NCBI RefSeq assembly: GCF_000802245.2
Contig: NZ_CP021080.1
Coordinates: 4,526,001 to 4,590,000, forward strand
Reading direction: 5' to 3'
DNA from: Streptomyces pluripotens
Lineage (GTDB): Bacteria > Actinomycetota > Actinomycetes > Streptomycetales > Streptomycetaceae
DNA length: 64,000 nt
In this document: positions 41,358 to 49,849 of the stretch, one piece after another
Numbering within the stretch: the first letter of the stretch is position 1
How the letters are laid out: the number at the start of each line of letters is the position of its first letter
Position numbers and translations under genes: made by a program
The notes under the pieces: model-generated
What the model was told of the DNA's origin: nothing
Databases searched by the model: none
What the model saw: the letters and a program-made list of their open reading frames with translations, nothing else

Positions 41358-42917
41358 ATCAACGCGTCCAGCCCTCCCGCTGCCGTCGAACTGCGCGGCA
41401 TCACCAAGCGTTTCCCCGGCGTCGTCGCCAACCGCGACATCGACATCACCGTCCGCACCGGTACCGTTCACGCCCTGTGCGGTGAGAACGGTGCCGGAAA
41501 GTCCACCCTGATGAAGATCCTCTACGGCATGCAGCAGCCGGACGAGGGCACCATCACCGTGAACGGCGAACAGGTCGTCTTCCATAACCCCGGCGACGCC
41601 ATCGCCCGCGGCATCGGCATGGTGCACCAGCACTTCATGCTCGCCGACAACCTCACCGTGCTGGAGAACGTCGTCCTCGGCGCGGAGAAGCTGTACGGCA
41701 TCGGCGGCAAGGCACGTGCCAGGATTATGGAGATCTCCGGCGCGTACGGCCTGAACATCCGCCCCGACGTCCTCGTCGAGCAGTTGGGCGTCGCGGACCG
41801 TCAGCGGGTGGAGATCCTCAAGGTCCTCTACCGGGGTGCCAAGACCCTCATCCTGGACGAGCCCACCGCCGTCCTGGTGCCGCAGGAGGTCGACGCGCTC
41901 TTCGACAACCTGCGCGAGCTCAAGGCCGAGGGCCTCACCGTCATCTTCATCTCCCACAAGCTGGGCGAGGTGCTGTCGGTCGCCGACGAGATCACCGTCA
42001 TCCGGCGCGGCACCACCGTCGGCACCGTCGAGCCGGAGGGCACCACGCCCAAGCAGCTAGCCGAGCTGATGGTGGGCAGCGAACTGCCCACCCCGGAGAC
42101 CGAGGAGTCCACCGTCACGGACGTCTCGATGCTCCAGGTGGACGGCCTGCACCTGGCGATGACCGACCTCGACGGCGTCGAGCGGATCATCCTCGACCAG
42201 ATCTCCTTCACCATCCACAAGGGCGAGGTCCTCGGCATCGCCGGCGTGGAGGGCAACGGCCAGTCCGAGCTGGTCGAGGCGATCATGGGCATGCGCCACC
42301 CGGACGCCGGCGTCATCACGCTCGACGGTAAGGACGTCTCCCACATCCCCACCCGCACCCGCCGCGAGGCCGGTGTCGGCTACATCCCCGAGGACCGCCA
42401 CCGCCACGGCCTGCTCCTCGAAGCACCGCTGTGGGAGAACCGCATCCTCGGTCATGTCACCGAGCGGCCCAACTCGCGCGGCCCGCTGCTCGACATCAGG
42501 GGCGCACGCACCGACACCGAGCGGATCATCGAGGCGTACGACGTCCGCACGCCCGGTATCGACGTGACCGCCGCGTCGCTGTCCGGCGGCAACCAGCAGA
42601 AGCTGATCGTCGGACGCGAGATGAGCCACAGCCCCAAGCTGCTCATCGCCGCGCACCCCACCCGCGGTGTGGACGTCGGTGCCCAGGCCGCGATCTGGGA
42701 CCACATCCGCGAGGCCCGCCGCGAGGGCCTGGCCGTACTGCTGATCTCCGCCGACTTGGACGAGCTGATCGGGCTCTCCGACACCCTGCGGGTGATGTAC
42801 CGCGGCCGCCTGGTCGCCGACGCCGACCCTGCCACGATCACCCCCGAGGAGCTGGGCTCCGCCATGACGGGTGCGGCCGCCGGCCACCTGGAGCACACAG
42901 AGGACGACGAGCGATGA
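41358..42917 (+). CDS. Nucleoside ABC transporter ATP-binding protein, apparent ATC start
   Basis: A 519-residue double ATPase of the sugar/nucleoside type. The first domain has Walker A GENGAGKST, a Q-loop region with MVHQHFMLADNLTVLENV, and Walker B TLILDEPTAVL. The second has GVEGNGQSELVEAI in place of a normal Walker A, and signature LSGGNQQK, the usual asymmetry of this family. Homology begins at VELRGITKRFPGVVANRDIDI. No in-frame ATG, GTG or TTG exists between GAGGAG (41344-41349) and the Walker A; the codon at proper spacing is ATC 41358 (then NASSPPAVEL). Stop overlaps the permease start (ATGA). Confidence 0.88.
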   Translation: MNASSPPAAVELRGITKRFPGVVANRDIDITVRTGTVHALCGENGAGKSTLMKILYGMQQPDEGTITVNGEQVVFHNPGDAIARGIGMVHQHFMLADNLTVLENVVLGAEKLYGIGGKARARIMEISGAYGLNIRPDVLVEQLGVADRQRVEILKVLYRGAKTLILDEPTAVLVPQEVDALFDNLRELKAEGLTVIFISHKLGEVLSVADEITVIRRGTTVGTVEPEGTTPKQLAELMVGSELPTPETEESTVTDVSMLQVDGLHLAMTDLDGVERIILDQISFTIHKGEVLGIAGVEGNGQSELVEAIMGMRHPDAGVITLDGKDVSHIPTRTRREAGVGYIPEDRHRHGLLLEAPLWENRILGHVTERPNSRGPLLDIRGARTDTERIIEAYDVRTPGIDVTAASLSGGNQQKLIVGREMSHSPKLLIAAHPTRGVDVGAQAAIWDHIREARREGLAVLLISADLDELIGLSDTLRVMYRGRLVADADPATITPEELGSAMTGAAAGHLEHTEDDER

Positions 42918-44041
42918 AGAAGCTGACCTCACGGATCGACAAGGAGCGGCTGGTCCTCGGACTCGCCGCGCCGTTGCTGGCCCTCGTCGCCGCGATCGTC
43001 GTCACCGCCCTGGTGATCCTCGCGACCGGCAAGAACCCCGGCCCCGCCTTCCACGACATGACGACCTACGGCTTCGCCAGCGACAGCCAGGTCTACGTCC
43101 TGAACAAGGCGACGACGTACTACCTCTCGGGTATCGCGGTGGCCATCGGCTTCCGCATGAACCTGTTCAACATCGGTGTCGACGGCCAGTACCGGCTGGC
43201 CGCGTTCTTCGCCGCCGTCCTCGGCGGGGCGCTCACCGCGCCCGGCTGGATCGCCGTCCCGCTGATCATCATTTGTGCCATGGCGACCGGCGCCCTGTGG
43301 GCGGGCATCGCCGGTGTCCTCAAGGTGACCCGGGGCGTCAGCGAGGTCATCTCGACGATCATGCTGAACGCGATCGCCACCGCGATCATCGGTTACCTGC
43401 TGCAGCCCGGGAAGCTGGGTGAACTCCAGCAGGGCGGCACCCTCGTCTCCACCAAGCCGCTGCCGTCGTCCTCGTACTTCTTCAACATCGACACCGGTCC
43501 GGCCGGCGTGCTGTACGGCTTCATCTTCATCGCCGTGCTCGTGGGCCTCGCGTACTGGTTCGTGCTCGGCCGCACCCGGTTCGGTTTCGACCTGCGCACC
43601 GTCGGCCAGTCCGACACCGCCGCCAGCGCGAGCGGCGTCGGGGTGAAGAAGATGGTCGCCACCAGCATGATCATCTCGGGTGCGGTGGCCGGTCTGGTCG
43701 GTATGCCGACCCTGCTCAACGAGAGCCACCAGTACGACAACAGCTTCCCGGTCGGTATCGGCTTCACCGGCATCGCCATCGCGCTGCTCGGCCGCAACAA
43801 CCCGGTGGGGATCGCGCTCGGCGCCCTCCTGTGGGGCTATCTGGAGCGCACCACCAACCACCTGGAAATGCAGGGTTACGACAAGGAAATCCTCGGCGTC
43901 ATCCAGGGCGTCATCGTCCTGTGCGTCGTCATCGCCTACGAGGTCGTGAACCGCTACGGCCTGAAGCGCCAGCAGCAGCGGGTCGGCGCCGAGCTCGCCG
44001 CCCAGGCCGCCGCCGCGACGAAGAATCAGGAGGTGGCGTGA
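42914..44041 (+). CDS. Nucleoside ABC transporter permease 1
   Basis: A 375-residue inner membrane permease (BMP/YufP-like). About 9 hydrophobic segments, the first at 14-37. Family signatures are YYLSGIAVAIGFRMNLFNIGVDGQ, VTRGVSEVISTIMLNAIATAII, a FGFDLRTVGQSDTAASASGV EAA-like loop that contacts the ATPase, and FTGIAIALLGRNNPVGIALGALLWG. ATG 42914 overlaps the ATPase stop by 4 bases. The C-terminus is Ala/Gln-rich. Confidence 0.93.
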   Translation: MKKLTSRIDKERLVLGLAAPLLALVAAIVVTALVILATGKNPGPAFHDMTTYGFASDSQVYVLNKATTYYLSGIAVAIGFRMNLFNIGVDGQYRLAAFFAAVLGGALTAPGWIAVPLIIICAMATGALWAGIAGVLKVTRGVSEVISTIMLNAIATAIIGYLLQPGKLGELQQGGTLVSTKPLPSSSYFFNIDTGPAGVLYGFIFIAVLVGLAYWFVLGRTRFGFDLRTVGQSDTAASASGVGVKKMVATSMIISGAVAGLVGMPTLLNESHQYDNSFPVGIGFTGIAIALLGRNNPVGIALGALLWGYLERTTNHLEMQGYDKEILGVIQGVIVLCVVIAYEVVNRYGLKRQQQRVGAELAAQAAAATKNQEVA

Positions 44042-45330
44042 TGACTGCCACGATGACCGACACGCCGCCGCCCGCGGCCCCCAAGGCGGACACCGCGTCC
44101 AAGCGCTCCGGCCGGTCCCCGGGCCAGATCCTCATGCTCGTCTCGGGCGCCCTGTTGCTCCTGGCCGCGCTCCGCATGGTCACGGGCTCCAACCAGCTCG
44201 ACTCCTCCGGCCAGGTCGCCGCCGCCCTCGCCCTCGCCGTGCCGATCGGCCTCGCCGGTCTCGGAGGACTGTGGTCCGAGCGGTCCGGCGTGGTCAACAT
44301 CGGCCTCGAAGGCATGATGATCCTCGGCACCTTCGGCGCCGGCTGGATCGGCTGGCAGACCAGCCCCTGGCTCGGCCTGCTGTGCGGCATCGGCTTCGGT
44401 GTCCTCGGCGGTCTGGTGCACGCCGTCGCCACCGTCACCTTCGGCGTCGACCACATTGTCTCCGGTGTCGCGGTCAACCTGCTCGCGCTCGGTGCCACCC
44501 AGTACCTCGCCAAGGTCTTCTTCGCCGGCGGCAAGGCCGCGGAGATGGGCGGCAACCCCAAGCAGTCCCCGCCCGTGGACGCGCTGCCGAGGGTCACCGT
44601 CCCCGGCCTCTCGGACGGCCTGTCCTCGATCGAGAAGCACCACTGGTTCCTGGTCTCCGACATCGCCGGCATCCTCGGCGGACTGATCACCAACGTGTCC
44701 GTGGTGACGATCATCGCTGCCGCGCTGTTCGTCGGCAGCTGGTGGGTGCTGTGGCGTACCCCGTTCGGTCTGCGGCTGCGCTCCTGCGGTGAGAACCCGA
44801 CCGCTGCGGAGTCACTCGGCGTCAACGTCTACCGCTACAAGTACATGGCCGTCGCCATCTCCGGCGGCCTGGCCGGCCTCGGCGGCGCCTTCCTCGCGCT
44901 GGTCACCTCGCACACCTACCTGGAGAACCAGACCGGAGGCCGCGGCTACATCGGTCTCGCGGCCATGATCTTCGGCAACTGGCGCCCCGGCGGCGTCGCG
45001 ATGGGTGCGGGCCTGTTCGGCTACTCCGACGCCCTGCAACTGCGCAACGGCGGCACGACCGTGCACGCCCTGCTGCTCCTGCTCGTCGTCCTGCTCGTGG
45101 GGCTGGCCGGCTGGAAGCTCTACCGCAGGACGTCCCTGTGGCAGGGCGGGATCAGCCTCTTCGTGGGCGCGCTCGTGCTGGTCTGGTACCTGTTCACCGA
45201 CGAGGTCCCGAGCGACTTCGTGGGCGCCACCCCGTACGTCGTCACACTGCTGGTGCTGTCGCTGTCCGCGCAGCGCCTGCGGATGCCGAAGGCTGACGGC
45301 ATGCGGTACCGGAAGGGCCAGGGCAAGTGA
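44041..45330 (+). CDS. Nucleoside ABC transporter permease 2
   Basis: A 429-residue permease (YufQ-like), the partner of permease 1. It has a polar N-terminus (about 28 residues), then about 10 hydrophobic segments. Conserved stretches are GLGGLWSERSGVVNIGLEGMMILG, VDHIVSGVAVNLLALGATQYL, the coupling loop TPFGLRLRSCGENPTAAESLGV and GGRGYIGLAAMIFGNWRPGGVAMGAGLFG. The start shares one base with the permease 1 stop (TGATG). The stop overlaps cdd by 4 bases. Confidence 0.93.
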   Translation: MTATMTDTPPPAAPKADTASKRSGRSPGQILMLVSGALLLLAALRMVTGSNQLDSSGQVAAALALAVPIGLAGLGGLWSERSGVVNIGLEGMMILGTFGAGWIGWQTSPWLGLLCGIGFGVLGGLVHAVATVTFGVDHIVSGVAVNLLALGATQYLAKVFFAGGKAAEMGGNPKQSPPVDALPRVTVPGLSDGLSSIEKHHWFLVSDIAGILGGLITNVSVVTIIAAALFVGSWWVLWRTPFGLRLRSCGENPTAAESLGVNVYRYKYMAVAISGGLAGLGGAFLALVTSHTYLENQTGGRGYIGLAAMIFGNWRPGGVAMGAGLFGYSDALQLRNGGTTVHALLLLLVVLLVGLAGWKLYRRTSLWQGGISLFVGALVLVWYLFTDEVPSDFVGATPYVVTLLVLSLSAQRLRMPKADGMRYRKGQGK

Positions 45331-45734
45331 CCACGACCCCGGCCGCCGGCTTCGACTGGGAGGCGCTGCGCGCCCTGGCGCGGGAGGCGATGACCCACGC
45401 CTACGCCCCCTACTCGGGCTTCCCGGTCGGTGTGGCGGCCCTGGTCGACGACGGCCGCACGGTGACCGGCTGCAACGTCGAGAACGCCTCCTACGGGATC
45501 AGCCTGTGCGCCGAGTGCGGACTGGTCTCGCAGCTCCAGCTCACCGGCGGTGGCCGGCTGACGCACTTCACCTGCGTCGACGGCACGGGCGGCCTGCTCG
45601 TCCCGTGTGGCCGCTGCCGCCAGCTGCTGTACGAGTTCGGCGGCCCGGAGCTGCTCGTGGACACCCCCGCGGGCATCCTCCCGCTCGCCGAGATGCTGCC
45701 CCAGGCCTTCGGCCCGGACCATCTCACCCAGTAA
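45327..45734 (+). CDS. cdd: Cytidine deaminase
   Basis: A 135-residue homotetrameric-type enzyme converting (deoxy)cytidine to (deoxy)uridine. Zinc site: CAEC with C61 and catalytic E63, and PCGRC with C94 and C97; substrate motif YSGFPVGVAAL and GCNVENASYG. Standard short bacterial length. GTG 45327 overlaps the permease stop (GTGA), so it belongs to the transporter operon and would act on newly imported nucleosides. Confidence 0.96.
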   Translation: MTTTPAAGFDWEALRALAREAMTHAYAPYSGFPVGVAALVDDGRTVTGCNVENASYGISLCAECGLVSQLQLTGGGRLTHFTCVDGTGGLLVPCGRCRQLLYEFGGPELLVDTPAGILPLAEMLPQAFGPDHLTQ

Positions 45735-45743
45735 CTCCGCTAC

Positions 45744-45770
45744 GGCCCCCCTGACCCGCTCAGGGGGGCC
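45744..45770 (+). terminator. Hairpin between cdd and deoA (terminator or attenuator)
   Basis: A perfect 11-bp stem GGCCCCCCTGA with TCAGGGGGGCC around a 5-nt loop (CCCGC), 10 bp after the cdd stop and 30 bp before deoA. It may reduce readthrough into deoA; no separate operator-like site precedes deoA. Confidence 0.78.
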
Positions 45771-45799
45771 GAGCACTTCGCACTTCCGGAAGGAAAGCC

Positions 45800-47083
45800 A
45801 TGGCCATGGACGCCATCTCCGTCATCCGCACCAAGCGGGACCGCGGTGAGCTGACCGACGAGCAGATCGACTGGGTCATCGACGCCTACACCCGCGGCGA
45901 GGTCGCCGACGAGCAGATGTCCGCGCTCGCCATGGCGATCCTGCTCAACGGCATGAACCGGCGTGAGATCGCCCGCTGGACGGCGGCCATGATCGCCTCC
46001 GGCGAGCGCATGGACTTCTCGTCGCTGTCCCGCCCGACGGCCGACAAGCACTCGACGGGCGGCGTGGGCGACAAGATCACCCTTCCCCTGGCCCCGCTCG
46101 TGGCGGCCTGCGGTGCGGCTGTACCCCAGCTGTCCGGCCGGGGCCTCGGCCACACGGGCGGCACGCTGGACAAGCTGGAGTCGATCCCCGGCTGGCGTGC
46201 CCTGCTCTCGAACGAGGAGATGCTGCACGTCCTCGACACGACCGGTGCGGTGATCTGCGCGGCGGGCGACGGCCTCGCCCCGGCGGACAAGAAGCTCTAC
46301 GCGCTGCGCGACGTCACCGGCACGGTGGAGGCGATCCCGCTGATCGCCTCCTCGATCATGTCCAAGAAGATCGCCGAGGGCACGGGCTCACTGGTCCTGG
46401 ACGTGAAGGTCGGCACCGGCGCCTTCATGAAGACGATCGGGGACGCACGGGAACTCGCGTCGACGATGGTTGGCCTCGGCACCGACCACGGCGTGAAGAC
46501 GGTGGCCCTGCTCACGGACATGTCCACCCCGCTGGGCCTGACTGCGGGCAACGCCCTGGAGGTCCGCGAGTCGGTGGAGGTGCTGGCCGGCGGCGGCCCC
46601 GCGGACGTGGTCGAGCTGACGATCGCCCTGGCCCGCGAGATGCTCGACGCGGCCGGCATCAAGGACGCCGACCCGGCGAAGGCACTGGCCGACGGCTCGG
46701 CCATGGACGTGTGGCGCCGAATGATCGCGGCACAGGGCGGCGACCCGGACGCGGAACTGCCCACGTCGAAGGAACAGCACGTGATCAAGGCCGCCTCATC
46801 CGGTGTCCTGACCCGTCTGGACGCCTACGGCATCGGCGTCGCCGCCTGGCGCCTGGGTGCCGGCCGCGCCCGCAAGGAGGACCCGGTGCAGGCGGCGGCA
46901 GGCGTCGAGCTGCACGCCAAGCCGGGCGACACGGTGACCGAGGGCCAGCCTCTGCTGACCTTGCACACGGACACCCCCGAGCGCTTCGAGTACGCGCTGC
47001 AGGCGGTCGAGGGCTCGTACGACGTCTCGGCGCCGGGCACTGACTTCACGGCGTCGCCGGTCGTGCTGGAACGTATCGCCTGA
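45800..47083 (+). CDS. deoA: Thymidine (pyrimidine-nucleoside) phosphorylase
   Basis: A 427-residue enzyme cleaving thymidine or deoxyuridine with phosphate to base plus deoxyribose-1-phosphate. Signatures: DAISVIRTKRDRGELTDEQIDWVIDAYTRGEV at the N-terminal domain, DKHSTGGVGDKITLPLAPLVAACGAAVPQLSGRGLGHTGGTLDKLESIPG (phosphate-binding and family signature), the active-site Lys in SSIMSKKIAEG, and DVKVGTGAFMK. The C-terminal PYNP domain is complete. GGAAGGAAAG supports ATG 45800 (ATG 45806 is also in frame). Its product feeds the deoC enzyme after isomerisation by a mutase not in the window. Confidence 0.96.
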   Translation: MAMDAISVIRTKRDRGELTDEQIDWVIDAYTRGEVADEQMSALAMAILLNGMNRREIARWTAAMIASGERMDFSSLSRPTADKHSTGGVGDKITLPLAPLVAACGAAVPQLSGRGLGHTGGTLDKLESIPGWRALLSNEEMLHVLDTTGAVICAAGDGLAPADKKLYALRDVTGTVEAIPLIASSIMSKKIAEGTGSLVLDVKVGTGAFMKTIGDARELASTMVGLGTDHGVKTVALLTDMSTPLGLTAGNALEVRESVEVLAGGGPADVVELTIALAREMLDAAGIKDADPAKALADGSAMDVWRRMIAAQGGDPDAELPTSKEQHVIKAASSGVLTRLDAYGIGVAAWRLGAGRARKEDPVQAAAGVELHAKPGDTVTEGQPLLTLHTDTPERFEYALQAVEGSYDVSAPGTDFTASPVVLERIA

Positions 47084-47107
47084 CCAGCGTCCTCTCGTTC
47101 GAGTGGA

Positions 47108-47134
47108 GGGGATCGGTGACCCGCACCGGTCCCC
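47108..47134 (+). terminator. Terminator of the cdd-deoA operon
   Basis: GGGGATCGGTG (47108-47118) pairs with CACCGGTCCCC (47124-47134) with one G-T pair and a 5-nt loop, followed by TTT. It lies 25 bp after the deoA stop. Confidence 0.82.
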
Positions 47135-47260
47135 TTTGGCGTCCCCGTGGCACCGGGGGAGGTGCTGCGCGCCCAGGAGCGCGACCCCGTCGTGCTGTCA
47201 CGGCCGAACTCCTCGGCCCTCGGCACGAACGACGTTCCCGTCGGCTGCGTCGGCTGGTCC

Positions 47261-48181
47261 TCACCCCAGCACCGCCGCCACTGTCACCAGCACCGGTACG
47301 GACAGCACGGTCGACAGCAGGACCGACTCGCGGGCCAGGGACTCGGCCACCCGGTAGCGGCTCGCATAGGTGAACAGGTTCTGTGCCGCCGGGAGGGCCG
47401 ACGTCACCACCACATCGAGCAGGGGTGCGCCGTGCAGGCCGAAGACGGCCGCCGCCAGCGCCCAGGCCACCAGCGGCTGGCCCACCGACTTCAACGCGAT
47501 CGACAGCAGGACCGGCCCCCGGTCCTGGCCCCGGCCGGGCGCCGCGCTCCCGTGCAACGACATGCCGAACACCAGCAGGGCTGCCGGGACGGACATGTTG
47601 CCGATCAAGGTGAGCGGCTCCATGACAGGGCCGGGGACACTCCAGCCCAGCGCCGATACCACCACGCCCGACAGCGAACCCACCGCGATCGGATTCCGCA
47701 GCGGGGTCAGCAGACGTCGTCCCCTGGTGCCCTTCTCGTCCGTCCCGGACAGGTCCAGGACCGTGAGGGCGAGGGGCGCGACCAGGACGACCTGGAAGAG
47801 CAGCACCGGTGCCACCAGGGATGCATCACCCAGCACGTACGCGGCGATCGGGATGCCGAGGTTGCCCGCGTTCACGTAGCCGGAACAGAGGGCGCCGATC
47901 GTGGTGCGGCCGAACCCCCAGCGCCGTAGTACGCCGATGGTGACGAACACCCCGGAGGTCGCCGCTGCGCTCAACGCCGTCACCGCCAGGCGGCTGGAGA
48001 ACAGGACGGACAGGTGGGCCCGTGCGAGCGTGGTGAACAGCAGAGCCGGTCCGGCCAGCGTGAAGACCAGGGCGGTCAGCACCTCGCCGCCCTGCTCACC
48101 GAGGGTGCTGCGCCGCCCGATGATATAGCCCACCCCGATGACGACCGCGATCACCGCGAACCCGCTCAGCACCCCCGCCAC
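47261..48181 (-). CDS. AEC (auxin efflux carrier) family transporter
   Basis: A 306-residue membrane protein with about 10 hydrophobic segments. It begins GFAVIAVVIGVGYIIGRR and contains the glycine/asparagine-rich helix VNAGNLGIPIAAYVLG (about 108-123) in the middle and PAAQNLFTYASRY near the end, both typical of AEC proteins, which carry organic acids or related anions. The substrate is unknown. Start GTG 48181. It is convergent with deoA and unrelated to nucleoside use as far as I can see. Confidence 0.88.
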   Translation of the reverse strand: MAGVLSGFAVIAVVIGVGYIIGRRSTLGEQGGEVLTALVFTLAGPALLFTTLARAHLSVLFSSRLAVTALSAAATSGVFVTIGVLRRWGFGRTTIGALCSGYVNAGNLGIPIAAYVLGDASLVAPVLLFQVVLVAPLALTVLDLSGTDEKGTRGRRLLTPLRNPIAVGSLSGVVVSALGWSVPGPVMEPLTLIGNMSVPAALLVFGMSLHGSAAPGRGQDRGPVLLSIALKSVGQPLVAWALAAAVFGLHGAPLLDVVVTSALPAAQNLFTYASRYRVAESLARESVLLSTVLSVPVLVTVAAVLG

Positions 48182-48292
48182 GGAGCCAACCCTGCGGCGG
48201 CAGGGAGCGGCAGGTCAATGTGATCTTCGACGACCACGGGGCGGCGGAGACGGTCGCCCCTTGTCCCGGTCCTGTACCCGCCGTCCGGGCCG

Positions 48293-48679
48293 ATGAGTTC
48301 CGACTGCCCCGCCGGTCTACCGCACGTGGATGACAGAACACCCGCAGTACTCGTGCTGGACGGTCCCGTCGGCCGTCACGGGGTGCCGGGACCGTGTGCC
48401 GAGGTGCGGGCACTCCTGGAGGGCGGCGGGGTCCGAGTCGTGGTCGGCGATGTGCGCGGGCTGGGACCCGCGGGACTCGCCGCCGTGGATCTGTTGACCC
48501 GGCTGGAGCTGACCGCCCGCCGGACCGGTGGGCGGATATGGCTGGGGGACCCCGATCCCGCGCTATCCGCCCTTCTCGACCTCGTCGGCCTCCGCTTCCA
48601 GGTGGAGCGGCAGATCGAAGAGGGGGAACCAGCGCTTGGTGTCGAGGAAGCAGTGGAAACCGGTGATCCGGCCGTCTGA
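48293..48679 (+). CDS. STAS-domain (anti-sigma antagonist-like) protein
   Basis: A 128-residue protein. AVLVLDGPVGRHGVPGPCAEVRALLEGGGVRVVVGDVRGLGPAGLAAVDLLTRLELTARRTGG follows the beta-alpha pattern of STAS domains, but the phospho-acceptor Ser/Thr after the central Asp is replaced by a GPAGL turn. Its last 39 codons (48563-48679) are exactly antisense to the 3' end of the sigma factor gene, so that part of the sequence is constrained on both strands. The start ATG 48293 lacks a strong RBS. The gene is plausible but not certain. Confidence 0.62.
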   Translation: MSSDCPAGLPHVDDRTPAVLVLDGPVGRHGVPGPCAEVRALLEGGGVRVVVGDVRGLGPAGLAAVDLLTRLELTARRTGGRIWLGDPDPALSALLDLVGLRFQVERQIEEGEPALGVEEAVETGDPAV

Positions 48680-49576
48680 CAGCTCCAGCACCTGCACCGC
48701 CCACGGGCTGAACCCGCCGTTGTCCGGGTCCGGTTTGTAGTGCGCGAAGCCCGGCAGGCCGTTGGCCCGGACCGGCAGCAGCCGGGAGCCGGCGCAGGAC
48801 GCACCCAGGGTGGACATGAAGCCGGTGATGTCGGCCGGGCCGCGCAGCCACAGGTCGAACGGCGGCATCGTCATGACGGCGTCCTCGTGCAGCAATGCCG
48901 TCAGCGCCGTCATGTCGTAGCCCTCGAAGGCTGTCACGTAGCGCTCCAGGAGCTTCTGCTGCCCTTCGTCCAACGCGTCGGACACCGCACCCTCGGCAGT
49001 CGCGTCCGCACGCTCGGCGAGCGTGGCCCGGGCCCGCTGCAACGCGCTGTTGACGGAGGCGGTCGTGGTGCCTAGCAGCTCGGCGACCTCACTCGCCCTC
49101 CAGGCCAGCACCTCGCGCAGGATCAGTACCGCCCGCTGCTTGGGCGGCAGCTGCTGCAGGGCCGCCACGAAGGCCAAGCGGACGGACTCCTTGGCGACCG
49201 CCGCCTCAGCCGGGTCGTCCACCGCGGGCAGTACCCGCGCGTCCGGCATCGGCTCCAGCCACGTGCTGTCCGGGCGGGGGAAGAGCGCCGCCTGGGCGAG
49301 CGGTGTCGATTCGGTCAGGTCCACCGGGCGGGCCCGCTTGTTGCCCGCCGTCAGCATGTCCAGGCACACGTTCGTTGCGATCCGGTACAGCCAGGAACGC
49401 AGGGAGGAACGGCCCTCAAACCTGTCGTAGCTCCGCCACGCCCGGATCAGGGTGCCCTGTACGGCGTCCTCGGCCTCGAATGAGGAACCGAGCATCCGGT
49501 AGCAGTACCCGGTCAGCTCGGTCCGGTGCTCCTCCAGTGCCAGGTCGAGATCCGTCGTCGCCGTGCTGTCGCCCAT
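48563..49576 (-). CDS. ECF sigma factor with C-terminal SnoaL-like domain (SigG/TIGR02960 type)
   Basis: A 337-residue sigma factor. Region 2 covers about 8-85 (HRTELTGYCYRMLGSSFEAEDAVQGTLIRAWRSYDRF, LRSWLYRIATNVCLDML). Region 4 covers about 135-190 (ALQQLPPKQRAVLILREVLAWRASEVAELLGTTTASVNSALQRAR). A SnoaL/NTF2-like domain (about 205-325) follows, including YVTAFEGYDMTALTALLHEDAVMTMPP, the hallmark of this ECF group, in which the extension replaces a separate anti-sigma factor. ATG 49576. The 3' end overlaps the STAS gene on the other strand. Confidence 0.92.
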   Translation of the reverse strand: MGDSTATTDLDLALEEHRTELTGYCYRMLGSSFEAEDAVQGTLIRAWRSYDRFEGRSSLRSWLYRIATNVCLDMLTAGNKRARPVDLTESTPLAQAALFPRPDSTWLEPMPDARVLPAVDDPAEAAVAKESVRLAFVAALQQLPPKQRAVLILREVLAWRASEVAELLGTTTASVNSALQRARATLAERADATAEGAVSDALDEGQQKLLERYVTAFEGYDMTALTALLHEDAVMTMPPFDLWLRGPADITGFMSTLGASCAGSRLLPVRANGLPGFAHYKPDPDNGGFSPWAVQVLELSDGRITGFHCFLDTKRWFPLFDLPLHLEAEADEVEKGG

Positions 49577-49806
49577 CGCCCTTCCACCCCCGTGGCCGTC
49601 CGGTTCGCGCTTTCGCGTTCCACACCCGGGAAACTACCGCGGCCCACTGACATTGATGGTGATGCAACAGCCCCCGGGCCCGGAGAAGCCCGGTCCGGTC
49701 CGTACGGTCCCGCACCGGGTCGCGGAGCGGGCCACCTCCCGCAGCCGCCGCGCGGGCAACAGCACCCCCGCTACGCAACGTGCCAGTTGACCGGCGGCCG
49801 CCATCC

Positions 49807-49842
49807 GTTCCCCCTGACAACGGACCCTGAGCAGGGGGGAAC
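49807..49842 (-). terminator. Probable terminator of the MFS gene
   Basis: GTTCCCCCTG (49807-49816) pairs with CAGGGGGGAAC (49832-49842) with one bulged G, just beyond the MFS stop at 49850 on the minus strand. Confidence 0.6.
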
Positions 49843-49849
49843 GTGCGGC

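Noticed and set aside
49654..49790. Short Arg-rich frame beginning MVMQQPPGPEKPG upstream of the SigG-type gene
   Set aside because: No Shine-Dalgarno and no known leader-peptide signature; cannot be distinguished from chance.
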